Shown here: piece by piece, positions 8,167-16,481 of the stretch
Position numbering within the stretch: the first letter of the stretch is position 1
Layout of the letters: every line of letters begins with the position of its first letter
Source of the DNA: Bradyrhizobium sp. 4
GTDB lineage: Bacteria > Pseudomonadota > Alphaproteobacteria > Rhizobiales > Xanthobacteraceae
Direction: 5' to 3'
Assembly: GCF_023100905.1 (NCBI RefSeq)
Contig: NZ_CP064686.1
Location: 7,714,001-7,778,000, forward strand
Length of the DNA stretch: 64,000 bases
Translations under genes and position numbers: made by a program
Notes under the pieces: model-generated
Told to the model about the DNA's origin: nothing
Databases searched by the model: none
The model's input: only the letters and a program-made list of their open reading frames with translations

Positions 8167-8526
8167 ATGGCTCGCGTCAAACGCGGTGTGACCGCCCACG
8201 CCAAGCACAAGAAAGTCTACAAGGCCGCCAAGGGTTTCCGCGGCCGCCGCAAGAACACGATCCGCACCGCCAAGCCGGCGGTCGAGAAGGCTCTCGTGTA
8301 TGCCTTCCGTGATCGCAAGCGCAAGAAGCGGACGTTCCGCGCGCTCTGGATCCAGCGCATCAACGCTGCCGTGCGTCCGTTCGGCCTGACCTACAGCCGC
8401 TTTATCGACGGCATGGCCAAGTCCGGGATCACCGTGGACCGCAAGGTGCTGTCGGATCTCGCGATCAACGAGCCCGCGTCGTTCCAGGCGATCGCCGAGA
8501 AGGCCAAAGCCGCTCTGGCGGCCTGA
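8167..8526 (+). CDS. rplT: 50S ribosomal protein L20
   Basis: A 119-residue protein starting [16 protein letters not shown], the invariant L20 N-terminus, followed by the [18 protein letters not shown] segment and [11 protein letters not shown]. It binds 23S rRNA early in 50S assembly and in several bacteria represses its own operon. GAAGGA precedes the ATG at 8167; the frame is open upstream to 8101 but those codons are leader. It is convergent with a small secreted protein only 11 bases beyond its stop. Confidence 0.97.
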   Translation: MARVKRGVTAHAKHKKVYKAAKGFRGRRKNTIRTAKPAVEKALVYAFRDRKRKKRTFRALWIQRINAAVRPFGLTYSRFIDGMAKSGITVDRKVLSDLAINEPASFQAIAEKAKAALAA

Positions 8527-8537
8527 GCACGCCCGCG

Positions 8538-8948
8538 CTAACGGCCGGCTCCGCCGGCTTTCAGCGCGCGTTGCGAGTAGCGCTGGGCGATCTCCGCCCG
8601 GCAGAATGCTGTGAACGACAGATACATGGTGCCGGATTTATTCCGGTACTTCCGGTCGCACACGCGCATCTCGCGTTGGTAAGCCCGTTTCCGCGCAATG
8701 TTGAGGCCGGGCATGAAGTCCGCCTCGCATTTCTTCTCGACGGCGGCGCCGAGCTGGACATCGCCGCTCGCGGTCAATTGGCAATCCTGAAACACCTTCA
8801 TCGCACTTTCGCAGCCCTTCTGGGCACCGATGGTGTCGACGACCTCGTCCAGCGTCATGGATTTCTCCATGCAGACCATGGCGCGCGCCGGGGTGCTCGC
8901 GACCAAGAGAACGACGGCGAGAGCAGCCAGACCGGATCTTGAGAGCAT
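8538..8948 (-). CDS. small secreted cysteine-containing protein, function unknown
   Basis: A 136-residue product with a classic signal peptide ([23 protein letters not shown], cleavage after ARA near residue 23). The mature protein has six cysteines, in the segments MVCMEKS, KGCESAM, FQDCQL, KKCEAD, RVCDRK and AFCRAE, so disulfide bonds in the periplasm are likely. I do not recognise the family. It lies between rplT and pheS on the opposite strand and breaks the translation-gene cluster. Confidence 0.75.
   Translation of the reverse strand: MLSRSGLAALAVVLLVASTPARAMVCMEKSMTLDEVVDTIGAQKGCESAMKVFQDCQLTASGDVQLGAAVEKKCEADFMPGLNIARKRAYQREMRVCDRKYRNKSGTMYLSFTAFCRAEIAQRYSQRALKAGGAGR
8544..8561 (+). 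terminator. possible rplT terminator overlapping the convergent gene
   Basis: GCCGGC, three-base loop, GCCGGC, then TTTC. The six-base GC stem is perfect but the T run is short. It lies inside the 3' coding end of the reversed small gene, 18 bases after the rplT stop. Confidence 0.35.
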
Positions 8949-9098
8949 CGCGAAAGCCTCCTCGTATCCCCCTTGGTGCCAGCCTCCCGCGCGAGGTTCA
9001 ACCCAGCCGCTCGTCAGCCCGAATGACCGGCTTTTCGCTTGACGTTACGGCCTTCGGGCGGCGACAACCCAGCCGAATTTGGCAGCAGGGATTTGACC

Positions 9099-10181
9099 GT
9101 GTCCGACCTCGCAACGCTCGAAACATCCATCCTCGACCAGATCGCCGCCGCCGGCGACGAGGCCGCCCTCGAAGCGGTGCGTGTCGCGGCCCTCGGCAAG
9201 AAGGGCTCGATCTCGGCGCTGCTTGCCACGCTCGGAAAAATGTCGCCGGACGAGCGCAAGACCCAGGGCGCTGCGATCAACCAGGCCAAGGACAAGGTCA
9301 CCGAAGCGCTCGCCGCGCGGCGCGACGTCTTGAAATCGGCGGCGCTCGACGCGCGGCTTGCGTCGGAAACCATCGACGTCACCCTGCCGTTGCGCGATGC
9401 GCCGGCCGAGGCCGGCCGCATCCATCCGCTGAGCCAAGTCTGGGACGAGCTGACCACGATCTTTGCCGACATGGGATTCTCGGTCGCCGAAGGCCCGGAT
9501 ATCGAGACCGACGATTACAACTTCACCAAGCTGAATTTTCCGGAAGGCCATCCCGCGCGCGAGATGCACGACACCTTCTTCTTCCATCCGAAGGAGGACG
9601 GCTCCCGCATGCTGTTGCGCACCCACACCTCGCCGGTGCAGGTGCGCACCATGCTGAGCCAGAAGCCGCCGATCCGCGTGATCTGCCCGGGCCGCACCTA
9701 TCGCATCGATTCCGATGCGACCCACACGCCGCAATTCCACCAGGTCGAAGGCCTCGTCATCGACAAGCACTCCCATCTCGGCCACCTCAAATGGATCCTG
9801 CACGAGTTCTGCAAGGCGTTCTTCGAGGTCGATCACATCAACATGCGCTTCCGGCCCTCGTTCTTCCCGTTCACCGAACCGTCGCTGGAAGTCGACATCC
9901 AGTGCCGCCGCGACAAGGGCGAGATCCGCTTCGGCGAGGGCGAGGACTGGCTCGAGATTCTCGGCTGCGGCATGGTGCATCCGAACGTGCTGCGCGCCTG
10001 CGGCATCGATCCCGACGAGTACCAGGGCTTCGCCTGGGGTATGGGCATCGACCGCATCGCCATGCTGAAATACGGCATCGCCGATTTGCGCCAGCTGTTC
10101 GACAGCGACGTCCGCTGGCTGTCCCATTACGGCTTCAAGCCGCTCGAAGTACCGACGCTCGCGGGAGGGCTGAGCTCGTGA
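9099..10181 (+). CDS. pheS: phenylalanine--tRNA ligase alpha subunit
   Basis: Catalytic subunit of the alpha2-beta2 class II phenylalanyl-tRNA synthetase. The 360-residue product has an N-terminal coiled-coil arm (residues 1-85), then the class II core with [11 protein letters not shown], the VFHQVEG-like motif 2 region ([13 protein letters not shown]) and motif 3 ([18 protein letters not shown] near residue 310). I chose the GTG at 9099 because it gives [12 protein letters not shown], a normal family N-terminus; an in-frame TTG lies two codons upstream and the frame is open to 9039. It overlaps pheT by four bases, so the subunits are translationally coupled. Confidence 0.97.
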   Translation: MSDLATLETSILDQIAAAGDEAALEAVRVAALGKKGSISALLATLGKMSPDERKTQGAAINQAKDKVTEALAARRDVLKSAALDARLASETIDVTLPLRDAPAEAGRIHPLSQVWDELTTIFADMGFSVAEGPDIETDDYNFTKLNFPEGHPAREMHDTFFFHPKEDGSRMLLRTHTSPVQVRTMLSQKPPIRVICPGRTYRIDSDATHTPQFHQVEGLVIDKHSHLGHLKWILHEFCKAFFEVDHINMRFRPSFFPFTEPSLEVDIQCRRDKGEIRFGEGEDWLEILGCGMVHPNVLRACGIDPDEYQGFAWGMGIDRIAMLKYGIADLRQLFDSDVRWLSHYGFKPLEVPTLAGGLSS

Positions 10182-12586
10182 AATTCACCCTCTCCTGGCT
10201 GAAGGAACATCTCGACACCGACGAGCCCTTGGACAAGCTCGCCGAGAAGCTCACCATGATCGGGCTCGAGGTCGAGAACATCGAGGACAAGGCGAAGGCG
10301 CTGAAGCCCTTCACCATCGCGAAGGTGATATCCGCCGAGCAGCATCCGAATGCGGATCGGCTGCGCGTGTGCATGGTCGACACCGGCGACGGTGGAGCGC
10401 CCGTGCAGGTGGTGTGCGGCGCGCCGAATGCGCGGACGGGTCTCGTCAGCGTGTTTTCGCCGCCCGGCACCTACATTCCCGGCAAGGACATCACGCTCGG
10501 GGTCGGCACCATCCGCGGCGTTGAGAGCCGCGGCATGCTGTGCTCGGCGGCTGAATTGCAGATTTCCAACGACCATGACGGCATCATGGAATTGCCCGCG
10601 GATGCGCCGATCGGCGCTGCTTACGCCGCATGGGCCGGCCTCGGCGATCCCGTGGTCGAGATCAATCTGACGCCGAACCGGCAGGACTGCACCGGCGTGC
10701 ATGGTATCGCGCGCGATCTTGCCGCCGCCGACATGGGCAAATTCAAAGATCCCACCATCAAGCCGATCAAGGGCGAATTCCCGTGCCCGGTGAAGGTCAC
10801 GGTCGAGGACGCGACGCTGTGCCCGGGTTTTGCGCTTCGTCTCGTGCGTGGCGTGAAGAACGGACCGTCGCCGGAATGGCTGCAGAAGCGGCTGACCGCG
10901 ATCGGCCTGCGTCCGATCAACGCGCTGGTCGACATCACCAACTTCTTGACTTACGACCGCGCACGACCGCTGCACGTGTTCGACGCGAAGAAAGTGAAGG
11001 GCAATCTCGTGGTGCGCCGCGCCCGTGACGGCGAGACGCTGCTCGCGCTCGACGGCCGCAGCTACAATCTCGATCCCGCGATTTGCGTGATCGCGGACGA
11101 GCACGGCGTCGAATCGCTCGCCGGCATCATGGGCGGCGAGGCCTCGGGCTGCGACGAGACCACCACCGACGTGCTGATCGAATCGGCGCTGTGGAACGAG
11201 ATCAACATCGCCCAGACCGGCCGCAAGCTCGGCATCAATTCGGACGCGCGTTATCGTTTCGAGCGCGGTGTAGATCCGGCCTTCATGGTGCCGGGGCTGG
11301 AGCTCGCGACGAAACTGGTGATGGAGATGTGCGGCGGCACGCCGTCCGAGAACGTCGTTGTCGGCAAGACCTTCGGCGACGACCGCGTGATCGATTTCCC
11401 GGTCACCGAGGTCAAGCGGCTCTCGGGCATCGAAGTGCCGATGCCGGAGATGAAGCGCATCCTGACCCATCTCGGCTTCATGATGGCGGGCCCGGGCCCG
11501 GTCGTGAAGGTCGCGGTGCCGTCGTGGCGCACCGACGTGCACGGCAAGGCCGACATCGTCGAGGAAGTCGTCCGCATCCACGGCGTCGACAAGGTGCCGA
11601 TGACGCCGTTCGAGCGCGGCGAGGACGCACGCAAACCCGTGCTGACCCCGCTCCAGCTCCGCACCCGCCGCGCCAGGCGCGCGCTGGCGAGCCGCGGCAT
11701 CATCGAAGCGGTGACCTGGTCCTTCATCACCAAGTCCGCCGCAAAGCTGTTCGGCGGCGGCCAGCGCGAACTCGAGGTCGCCAACCCGATCGCATCGGAT
11801 TTGTCCGACATGCGCCCGACCCTTTTGGCGGGCCTGATCGCGGCGGCGCAGGCCAATGCCGATCGCGGCTTTGGCGATGTCGCGCTGTTCGAGGTCGGGC
11901 AGGTGTTCAAGGGCGATCGCCCGCAGGATCAGTTCATGGCGGCAAGCGGCGTCCGCCGCGGCTTTGCGTCGTCGCAAGGTCTGGGACGACACTGGTCGGG
12001 TTCGGCGCAGGCTGACTTGTTCGACGCCAAGGCCGATGCGCTCGCGGTGCTCGCCGCCGCAGGGGCACCGATGCAGGCCCTTCAGATCGTCGCGGGCGGC
12101 CCGTCCTGGCTGCATCCCGGGCGATCCGGTACGATCCAGATCGGGCCGCAGAACGTGCTGGGTTATTTCGGGGAGATGCATCCGCGCGCACTCGAGGCGC
12201 TCGGTGCCGGCGGCCCGCTGATGGTATTCGAGGTGATCCTCGACCGCATCCCCGAGGCGAAGAAGAAGCCGACCCGTGCCAAGCCCGTGATCGAGCTGTC
12301 GGCATTCCAGCCGGTCTCACGCGATTTCGCCTTCATCGTCGATCGCACCGTGAAGAGCGGCGATATCGTGCGCGCGGCTCAGGGCGTCGACAAGAAGCTG
12401 ATCACCGCCGTGAACGTGTTCGACGTCTACGAAGGCAAGGGCATCGACGATGGCAAAAAGTCGATCGCCATCGCGGTAACGATCCAGCCGCGCGAAAAGA
12501 CCCTGACCGACCAGGAGATCGAGGCCGTCGCCGCGAAGATCGTGGCGGAGGTGACGAAGAAGACCGGCGGCACTTTGAGAGCATGA
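10178..12586 (+). CDS. pheT: phenylalanine--tRNA ligase beta subunit
   Basis: An 802-residue subunit with the expected order: an N-terminal segment ([12 protein letters not shown]), a tRNA-binding OB domain ([26 protein letters not shown] at residues 40-150), B3/B4 editing domain, B5 domain, the catalytic-like core and a C-terminal ferredoxin-fold anticodon-binding domain ([21 protein letters not shown]). Recognises tRNA(Phe) and hydrolyses misacylated Tyr-tRNA. The GTG start at 10178 overlaps the pheS stop in a GTGA. The open frame continues far upstream through pheS in another phase; that is coincidence in GC-rich DNA. The stop lies inside a 16-base palindrome. Confidence 0.97.
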   Translation: MKFTLSWLKEHLDTDEPLDKLAEKLTMIGLEVENIEDKAKALKPFTIAKVISAEQHPNADRLRVCMVDTGDGGAPVQVVCGAPNARTGLVSVFSPPGTYIPGKDITLGVGTIRGVESRGMLCSAAELQISNDHDGIMELPADAPIGAAYAAWAGLGDPVVEINLTPNRQDCTGVHGIARDLAAADMGKFKDPTIKPIKGEFPCPVKVTVEDATLCPGFALRLVRGVKNGPSPEWLQKRLTAIGLRPINALVDITNFLTYDRARPLHVFDAKKVKGNLVVRRARDGETLLALDGRSYNLDPAICVIADEHGVESLAGIMGGEASGCDETTTDVLIESALWNEINIAQTGRKLGINSDARYRFERGVDPAFMVPGLELATKLVMEMCGGTPSENVVVGKTFGDDRVIDFPVTEVKRLSGIEVPMPEMKRILTHLGFMMAGPGPVVKVAVPSWRTDVHGKADIVEEVVRIHGVDKVPMTPFERGEDARKPVLTPLQLRTRRARRALASRGIIEAVTWSFITKSAAKLFGGGQRELEVANPIASDLSDMRPTLLAGLIAAAQANADRGFGDVALFEVGQVFKGDRPQDQFMAASGVRRGFASSQGLGRHWSGSAQADLFDAKADALAVLAAAGAPMQALQIVAGGPSWLHPGRSGTIQIGPQNVLGYFGEMHPRALEALGAGGPLMVFEVILDRIPEAKKKPTRAKPVIELSAFQPVSRDFAFIVDRTVKSGDIVRAAQGVDKKLITAVNVFDVYEGKGIDDGKKSIAIAVTIQPREKTLTDQEIEAVAAKIVAEVTKKTGGTLRA

Positions 12587-12594
12587 TCATGCTC
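12579..12594. repeat. 16-base palindrome over the pheT stop (GAGCATGATCATGCTC)
   Basis: A perfect palindrome with the GCATGATC core also found at the ends of the larger palindromic element at 29479-29527. It may be a reduced copy of that element, and a further AGAGCATGAG follows at 12605. It contains the pheT stop codon. Confidence 0.6.
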
Positions 12595-12608
12595 GAGAAA
12601 TCTAGAGC

Positions 12609-13379
12609 ATGAGTCTCACTGACTTTCTTCCAAAGGACGTCAGCCTCACCGTTGCGATGGCGCTCTGCGCCGTCGCTTTCGTTTCAGGCACCGCGCGCGG
12701 CTTCTCGGGCTTCGGCTCGGCCCTGATCTTCATGCCGCTGGCGAGCAGCATCGCGGCGCCGCGTCTGGTTGCCGCACTGCTCCTCGTGATCGACTTCGTC
12801 GCGGCCGCGCCGCTGCTGCCCGACGCCTGGCGCAAGGCCGACCGCAAGGCCACCGCCGTGATCGTGCTGGGCGCGCTGGTCGGCGTCCCCGTCGGCACCT
12901 ATTTCCTCAGCGTGCTCGAACCCGTCACGACGAGATGGATCATCTCCTGCTTCGTCGCCGCGCTGCTGCTTCTGTTGCTGTCGGGCTGGCGCTATCGCGG
13001 CAAGGACCACGCTTGGCTTTCGGTCGGCATCGGCAGCCTCTCCGGCTTCTGCAGCGGCCTCGCCCAGACCGGAGGCCCGCCGATCGTCGGCTACTGGCTC
13101 GGCCGTCCCATCGCCCCGATCGTCGCGCGCGCCAACATCCTGCTGTTTTTCGGCGCGTCGGACTTCTTCTCGATGATCAGTTACGCGACCACCGGCCTGA
13201 TCAGCCGCGAATCGCTCGTGCTCTCGCTCATCGTCGGGCCGGTCTATGCGATCGGCGTCGCCTTTGGCGCGTCGCTGTTCGGCCGCGCCAGCGAGAAAGT
13301 GTTTCGCGCGATTTGCTACGCGCTGATCGCGGTGGCCGTGATTGCGGGACTGCCGGCGCTCGATGGAATTTTGCGGTAA
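12609..13379 (+). CDS. sulfite exporter TauE/SafE family permease
   Basis: A 256-residue, highly hydrophobic protein with about seven or eight membrane segments and the duplicated half-structure of the TauE/SafE family: ARGFSGFGSALIFMPL in the first half, GSLSGFCSGLAQTGGPPIVGYWLG in the second. Family members export or import sulfite, sulfoacetate and other small anions; the substrate here is unknown. It starts 23 bases after pheT, so it may be cotranscribed with it by proximity only. It is convergent with a flavoprotein gene. Confidence 0.88.
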   Translation: MSLTDFLPKDVSLTVAMALCAVAFVSGTARGFSGFGSALIFMPLASSIAAPRLVAALLLVIDFVAAAPLLPDAWRKADRKATAVIVLGALVGVPVGTYFLSVLEPVTTRWIISCFVAALLLLLLSGWRYRGKDHAWLSVGIGSLSGFCSGLAQTGGPPIVGYWLGRPIAPIVARANILLFFGASDFFSMISYATTGLISRESLVLSLIVGPVYAIGVAFGASLFGRASEKVFRAICYALIAVAVIAGLPALDGILR

Positions 13380-13390
13380 GCAATCCATTG

Positions 13391-13533
13391 TCGTCCTGGC
13401 GAAAGCCAGGACCCATTACTCCGGTCAGCGTTTGTAGCGCGAGCAGGTGACCAAGAATCTCCGCCAAACCAATCCCTAGGGTAATGGGTCCTGGATCTAC
13501 GCTTCGCTTCGCTGCGCTTGTCCAGGACGACGA
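13391..13533. repeat. palindromic element, family B copy 1
   Basis: About 140 bases with complementary ends, TCGTCCTGGCGAAAGCCAGG and ACCCATTAC on the left answered by GTAATGGGTCCTGGA and CCAGGACGACGA on the right. The same plan recurs at 28671-28814, and a short form occurs at 43023-43050. It fills the gap between two convergent genes. Confidence 0.75.
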
Positions 13534-13537
13534 CTAA

Positions 13538-14935
13538 TCAATTCCTCTGCGACTGCGGCGCCCGCCGCTTCTTCGTCGACTGCGTCGGGACATCGACCGG
13601 CTCGTCCTTGAGCGCGCCGATCTTGCGCAAGGCCGCGTCCGCGGCCCGCTCGCCGCTTTCCCAGGCGCCGTCGACGGTGCCCCACAGCGTCTCGTGCGTG
13701 GCTTCGCCGGCGAGGAACATGTTGCCGATCGGCTCGGCAAGGATTCTTCGCGAGAGCTGACCGCCGGGCGAGGCCGCCGACATCGCACCCATCACGAACG
13801 GCGAGGCGTTCCAGCGCGTCACGCTGGCTTTCTGCACGGCGGCGGCGACCTCGCTGCCGAACAGCTTCGTGATCCATTCCCTGGCGAAGGCCGTCATCGC
13901 CTTCTCGCCTTGCTGGGTGAGATCGCGGCCGAACGAGCCACCGACGTCGATCGAACATAGCGAGGAACCGCCGATATTGGCGAACATCAGCGCCGTGCGC
14001 GTCGAATTGCTCTGCTCGATCAGGATGTCGTCGCGCGACAGGCCGAGCGGATTGCCCGGTAGCTGCAGCACGATGTGATCGTAGCTGCCGAGCGTGAGCT
14101 TCGAGGCGGCATCGAGCGTGCGCTTTGGAATGTCAGGCCCAAACTTGATCGCGCCCGAAATCAGCACATTGGTCGAGACCGTGATGATGGCGGCGCGTGC
14201 GGCGATCCTGCCGGCCTGTGTCTCCACGCTGACGTCGCGATTGCTCCAGACGATCCGACTCGCCGGCGTCGACAGCGCGACCGGCGCCTGCTCACCGAGT
14301 TTGGTGATCAGGGTCCCAAGGCCCTGGCGGCAGGCGATCGCGGCGTTGCGATCCTGTGCCCGCGCCTTGTCGATCGCAGACAACTCCTTCAGGTCCTTGC
14401 CGGCGAAGCTCGCGCCCAGCATGAACTCGGCCGCGCCGGCCCAATCGCCGAGGTCCTTCGGCAGCACCGAGGCGCAGGCGGTATCAAGCTTGCCGCGCGC
14501 GGCCTCGTCGATGGCGCGGTTGGCGCGCACCAGCGCCGCCAGGAATTCCTCGGTCTCGCCGGCGCGTGCGTTGCGGCGACCGATGCGCATCTTCTGGCCT
14601 GACGGCGCCGGCAGAACGTCGAGCCCGGCGCTGCGCGCCAGCCGGATCATCGGATTGGTGTCGGGATTGTGCATCCAGCGCGCGCCGCGATCGAACGGCG
14701 TGTCGAAGGTGGTCGTATCCGTGATGCAGCGGCCGCCGATCTGCGATGCAGCTTCCACCACCACGACCTTGCGATTGGCCGCCATGATGCGCCGCGCCGC
14801 GGCAATTCCGGCCGCACCCGCACCGATCACGACGATGTCAGCCTCGCGCGGCAGGGTCGCGGCGGTTGCGCGCAGGACCGGCATCGCGGCAAGGCCCGCC
14901 GATGCCGATAGGAACCTGCGGCGCGTGATTGTCAT
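13538..14935 (-). CDS. Tat-exported flavin monoamine oxidase family protein
   Basis: A 465-residue flavoprotein. The N-terminus [16 protein letters not shown] is a twin-arginine signal, so the folded FAD protein is probably exported. Residues 33-62 carry DIVVIGAGAAGIAAARR, the FAD dinucleotide motif, followed by VVVVEAASQIGGRC. The C-terminal FAD motif is FLAGEATHETLWGTVDGAWESGERAA. This is the pattern of the amine oxidase/polyamine oxidase superfamily; the substrate could be an amine, amino acid or related compound. The ATG at 14935 is chosen for the Tat motif; the frame is open to 15025. The last 20 residues are basic and unlike the core. Confidence 0.88.
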   Translation of the reverse strand: MTITRRRFLSASAGLAAMPVLRATAATLPREADIVVIGAGAAGIAAARRIMAANRKVVVVEAASQIGGRCITDTTTFDTPFDRGARWMHNPDTNPMIRLARSAGLDVLPAPSGQKMRIGRRNARAGETEEFLAALVRANRAIDEAARGKLDTACASVLPKDLGDWAGAAEFMLGASFAGKDLKELSAIDKARAQDRNAAIACRQGLGTLITKLGEQAPVALSTPASRIVWSNRDVSVETQAGRIAARAAIITVSTNVLISGAIKFGPDIPKRTLDAASKLTLGSYDHIVLQLPGNPLGLSRDDILIEQSNSTRTALMFANIGGSSLCSIDVGGSFGRDLTQQGEKAMTAFAREWITKLFGSEVAAAVQKASVTRWNASPFVMGAMSAASPGGQLSRRILAEPIGNMFLAGEATHETLWGTVDGAWESGERAADAALRKIGALKDEPVDVPTQSTKKRRAPQSQRN

Positions 14936-15095
14936 GGCATGGTTTCCGGAGACTTGCAGCAAACGGGAACAGCTAGCGAACCTTGCCGTATCTGATGTTG
15001 CGCGGCAACCATCATGGTGAATCAATCGTGCTTGATGTCACAGAGCGATGAACCGAATTGCAACACGTTCAGACCATGGTAGAGAAGAGAAAAAG

Positions 15096-15113
15096 ACGGC
15101 CGGAAAAGGCCGT
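15096..15113 (+). other. hairpin just before the ribosome binding site of the YiiX-like gene
   Basis: ACGGCC, six-base loop, GGCCGT. The stem ends directly at the G-rich Shine-Dalgarno (GGGGGAG) of the gene starting at 15128. It could affect ribosome access; no regulator is known. Confidence 0.35.
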
Positions 15114-15127
15114 GGGGGAGTTTTGAA

Positions 15128-16096
15128 ATGGGGACGGTCCTTGATTCAGTCGGCAAGCTGATTGCCGCGTACCTCTCGAAGGAGGTGCCGGGCTATGAGC
15201 CGTTCACGCCGAGCGACCCCGAGCATCTGCGCGGCGTCATCGAGCCGGGTGACGTGCTGCTGGTCGAGGGCAACAACCGCATCTCGGGCATCATCAAATA
15301 TCTGACGCAGTCGACCTGGTCCCACGGCGCCCTCTATGTCGGCCCGATCGAGGGCGCGGAAGAGCCCGACGGCGAGCCGCACGTGCTGATCGAGGCCAAT
15401 ATCGGCGAAGGCGTCACCTCCGCGCCGCTATCGAAATATTTCCCCTATCACACCCGCGTCTGCCGCCCGGTCGGGCTGTCCTATGAGGACCGCACCACGG
15501 TCTGCCGCTATGCGATCAACCGCATCGGCTTCGGCTACGACACCAAGAACATCGTCGACCTGATGCGCTTTCTGTTTCCGCTGCCGATCCCGCAGCGCTG
15601 GCGGCGCCGCATGATCTCGATCGGCTCGGGCGATCCCACCAAGATCATCTGCTCGGCGCTAATCGCGCAGGCGTTCGACGCCGTGCGCTATCCGATCCTG
15701 CCGAAGATCACCAAGGCCGGCAGCCGTGCTGCTCGCCGCGAGATCCTGCACATCCGCGATTCCTCGCTCTACATGCCCCGCGACTTCGACATCTCGCCCT
15801 ATTTCGAAGTCGTCAAACCCACCATCGTGCACGGCTTCGACTACACCGCCTTGCACTGGGCCGACAAGCAGAAGCCGCTCGAGGAGGTAGCCGGCACCTT
15901 CGGTGTGTTTCCAGAAACGTTCAGTGCGCCGCCGCTCGTTCCTGAAGCGTTTGACGAAGAGGCGCCGGTTTCGGCTGAAGAAGTGATGCGTGAGGCGGCT
16001 GCGGAGATGAGCGTTGCCTTCTCCGAGCATTTTGTGCTGCTGAACGATCTCGCAAAGTACCGCGCGCAGGGACACGCGTTGGAGATGGCGGCTTAG
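15128..16096 (+). CDS. YiiX/YebB-like NlpC/P60-superfamily cysteine hydrolase
   Basis: A 322-residue protein with the circularly permuted papain-like plan: GDVLLVEGNNRISGIIKYLTQSTWSHGALYVG at residues 42-73 supplies the catalytic histidine, and KIICSALIAQAFDAV near residue 178 supplies the cysteine. Such proteins are predicted amidases or lipid/peptidoglycan-linked hydrolases; YiiX itself is poorly characterised. There is no signal peptide, so a cytoplasmic or membrane-edge role is likely. The C-terminal 80 residues are acidic and alanine-rich. A G-rich ribosome binding site precedes the ATG. It is convergent with the metal-repressor gene. Confidence 0.8.
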   Translation: MGTVLDSVGKLIAAYLSKEVPGYEPFTPSDPEHLRGVIEPGDVLLVEGNNRISGIIKYLTQSTWSHGALYVGPIEGAEEPDGEPHVLIEANIGEGVTSAPLSKYFPYHTRVCRPVGLSYEDRTTVCRYAINRIGFGYDTKNIVDLMRFLFPLPIPQRWRRRMISIGSGDPTKIICSALIAQAFDAVRYPILPKITKAGSRAARREILHIRDSSLYMPRDFDISPYFEVVKPTIVHGFDYTALHWADKQKPLEEVAGTFGVFPETFSAPPLVPEAFDEEAPVSAEEVMREAAAEMSVAFSEHFVLLNDLAKYRAQGHALEMAA

Positions 16097-16111
16097 CCGT
16101 CCCTCCAACAT

Positions 16112-16150
16112 CGTCATTGCGAGCGCAGCGAAGCGCTCCTCGCAATGACG
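16112..16150. repeat. palindromic element, family C (CGTCATTGCGAG...CTCGCAATGACG)
   Basis: The arms CGTCATTGCGAG and CTCGCAATGACG are exact complements with a 15-base centre containing a further AGCG/CGCT. It lies between two convergent genes, five bases before the stop of the repressor gene, and could fold in both transcripts. Confidence 0.75.
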
Positions 16151-16155
16151 GCGAC

Positions 16156-16431
16156 CTACCGCTCCGCCCGCCCAATCACCGCCATCAGCTCTGCGATCTT
16201 CTCGCGCTGATCGGCCTTGTCGCCGCTCGCGATCGCATGCTCGACGCAATGGGCGACGTGATCTTTCAAAACCTCTTCCTCTACCCGGCGCAGCGCGGCG
16301 CGCACCGCCGAGATCTGCGTGACGATGTCGATGCAATAGCGGTCTTCCTCGACCATTTTCGAGAGGCCGCGAACCTGCCCCTCGATCCGGCCGAGACGTT
16401 TTCCGACGGATGCCTTGATGTCCTTGCGCAT
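16156..16431 (-). CDS. CsoR-type metal-sensing repressor
   Basis: A 91-residue all-helical protein of the CsoR/RcnR/FrmR family: [37 protein letters not shown]. The metal site reads Cys33, His58, Cys62, the C-H-C pattern of copper sensors; RcnR-type nickel sensors have His at the last position and FrmR-type aldehyde sensors lack that Cys. Family knowledge: the apo-tetramer binds a G/C-tract inverted repeat and releases it on Cu(I). The ATG at 16431 gives the family N-terminus; the longer open frame runs through the divergent ATPase gene. A perfect inverted repeat lies eight bases upstream. Confidence 0.93.
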   Translation of the reverse strand: MRKDIKASVGKRLGRIEGQVRGLSKMVEEDRYCIDIVTQISAVRAALRRVEEEVLKDHVAHCVEHAIASGDKADQREKIAELMAVIGRAER

Positions 16432-16439
16432 GCGGACTA

Positions 16440-16458
16440 TATACCCCCCCAGGGTATA
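16440..16458. promoter_or_regulatory. probable CsoR-type operator (TATACCC-N5-GGGTATA)
   Basis: Perfect seven-base arms separated by five bases, in the 50-base gap between the divergent repressor and ATPase genes. CsoR-family operators have this form: a C tract, a short spacer and a G tract flanked by AT. One site could control both genes. The AT-rich ends probably overlap promoter elements. Confidence 0.8.
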
Positions 16459-16481
16459 ACTTGCAAGGCCGGAGCGTGGCA

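Noticed and set aside
9045..12181. Long minus-strand frames over pheS and pheT.
   Set aside because: Antisense to well-identified genes with no motif of their own.
8939..12586. A single 1215-codon open frame covering pheS and pheT.
   Set aside because: Only the part from 10178 has PheT features; the upstream part lies in another phase of pheS and is a coincidental open frame in GC-rich DNA.
13538..14935. Amine oxidase and neighbouring permease as a new taurine or sulfonate pathway.
   Set aside because: They are convergent, unlinked by transcription, and neither has a substrate-specific motif; a pathway claim would be speculation.
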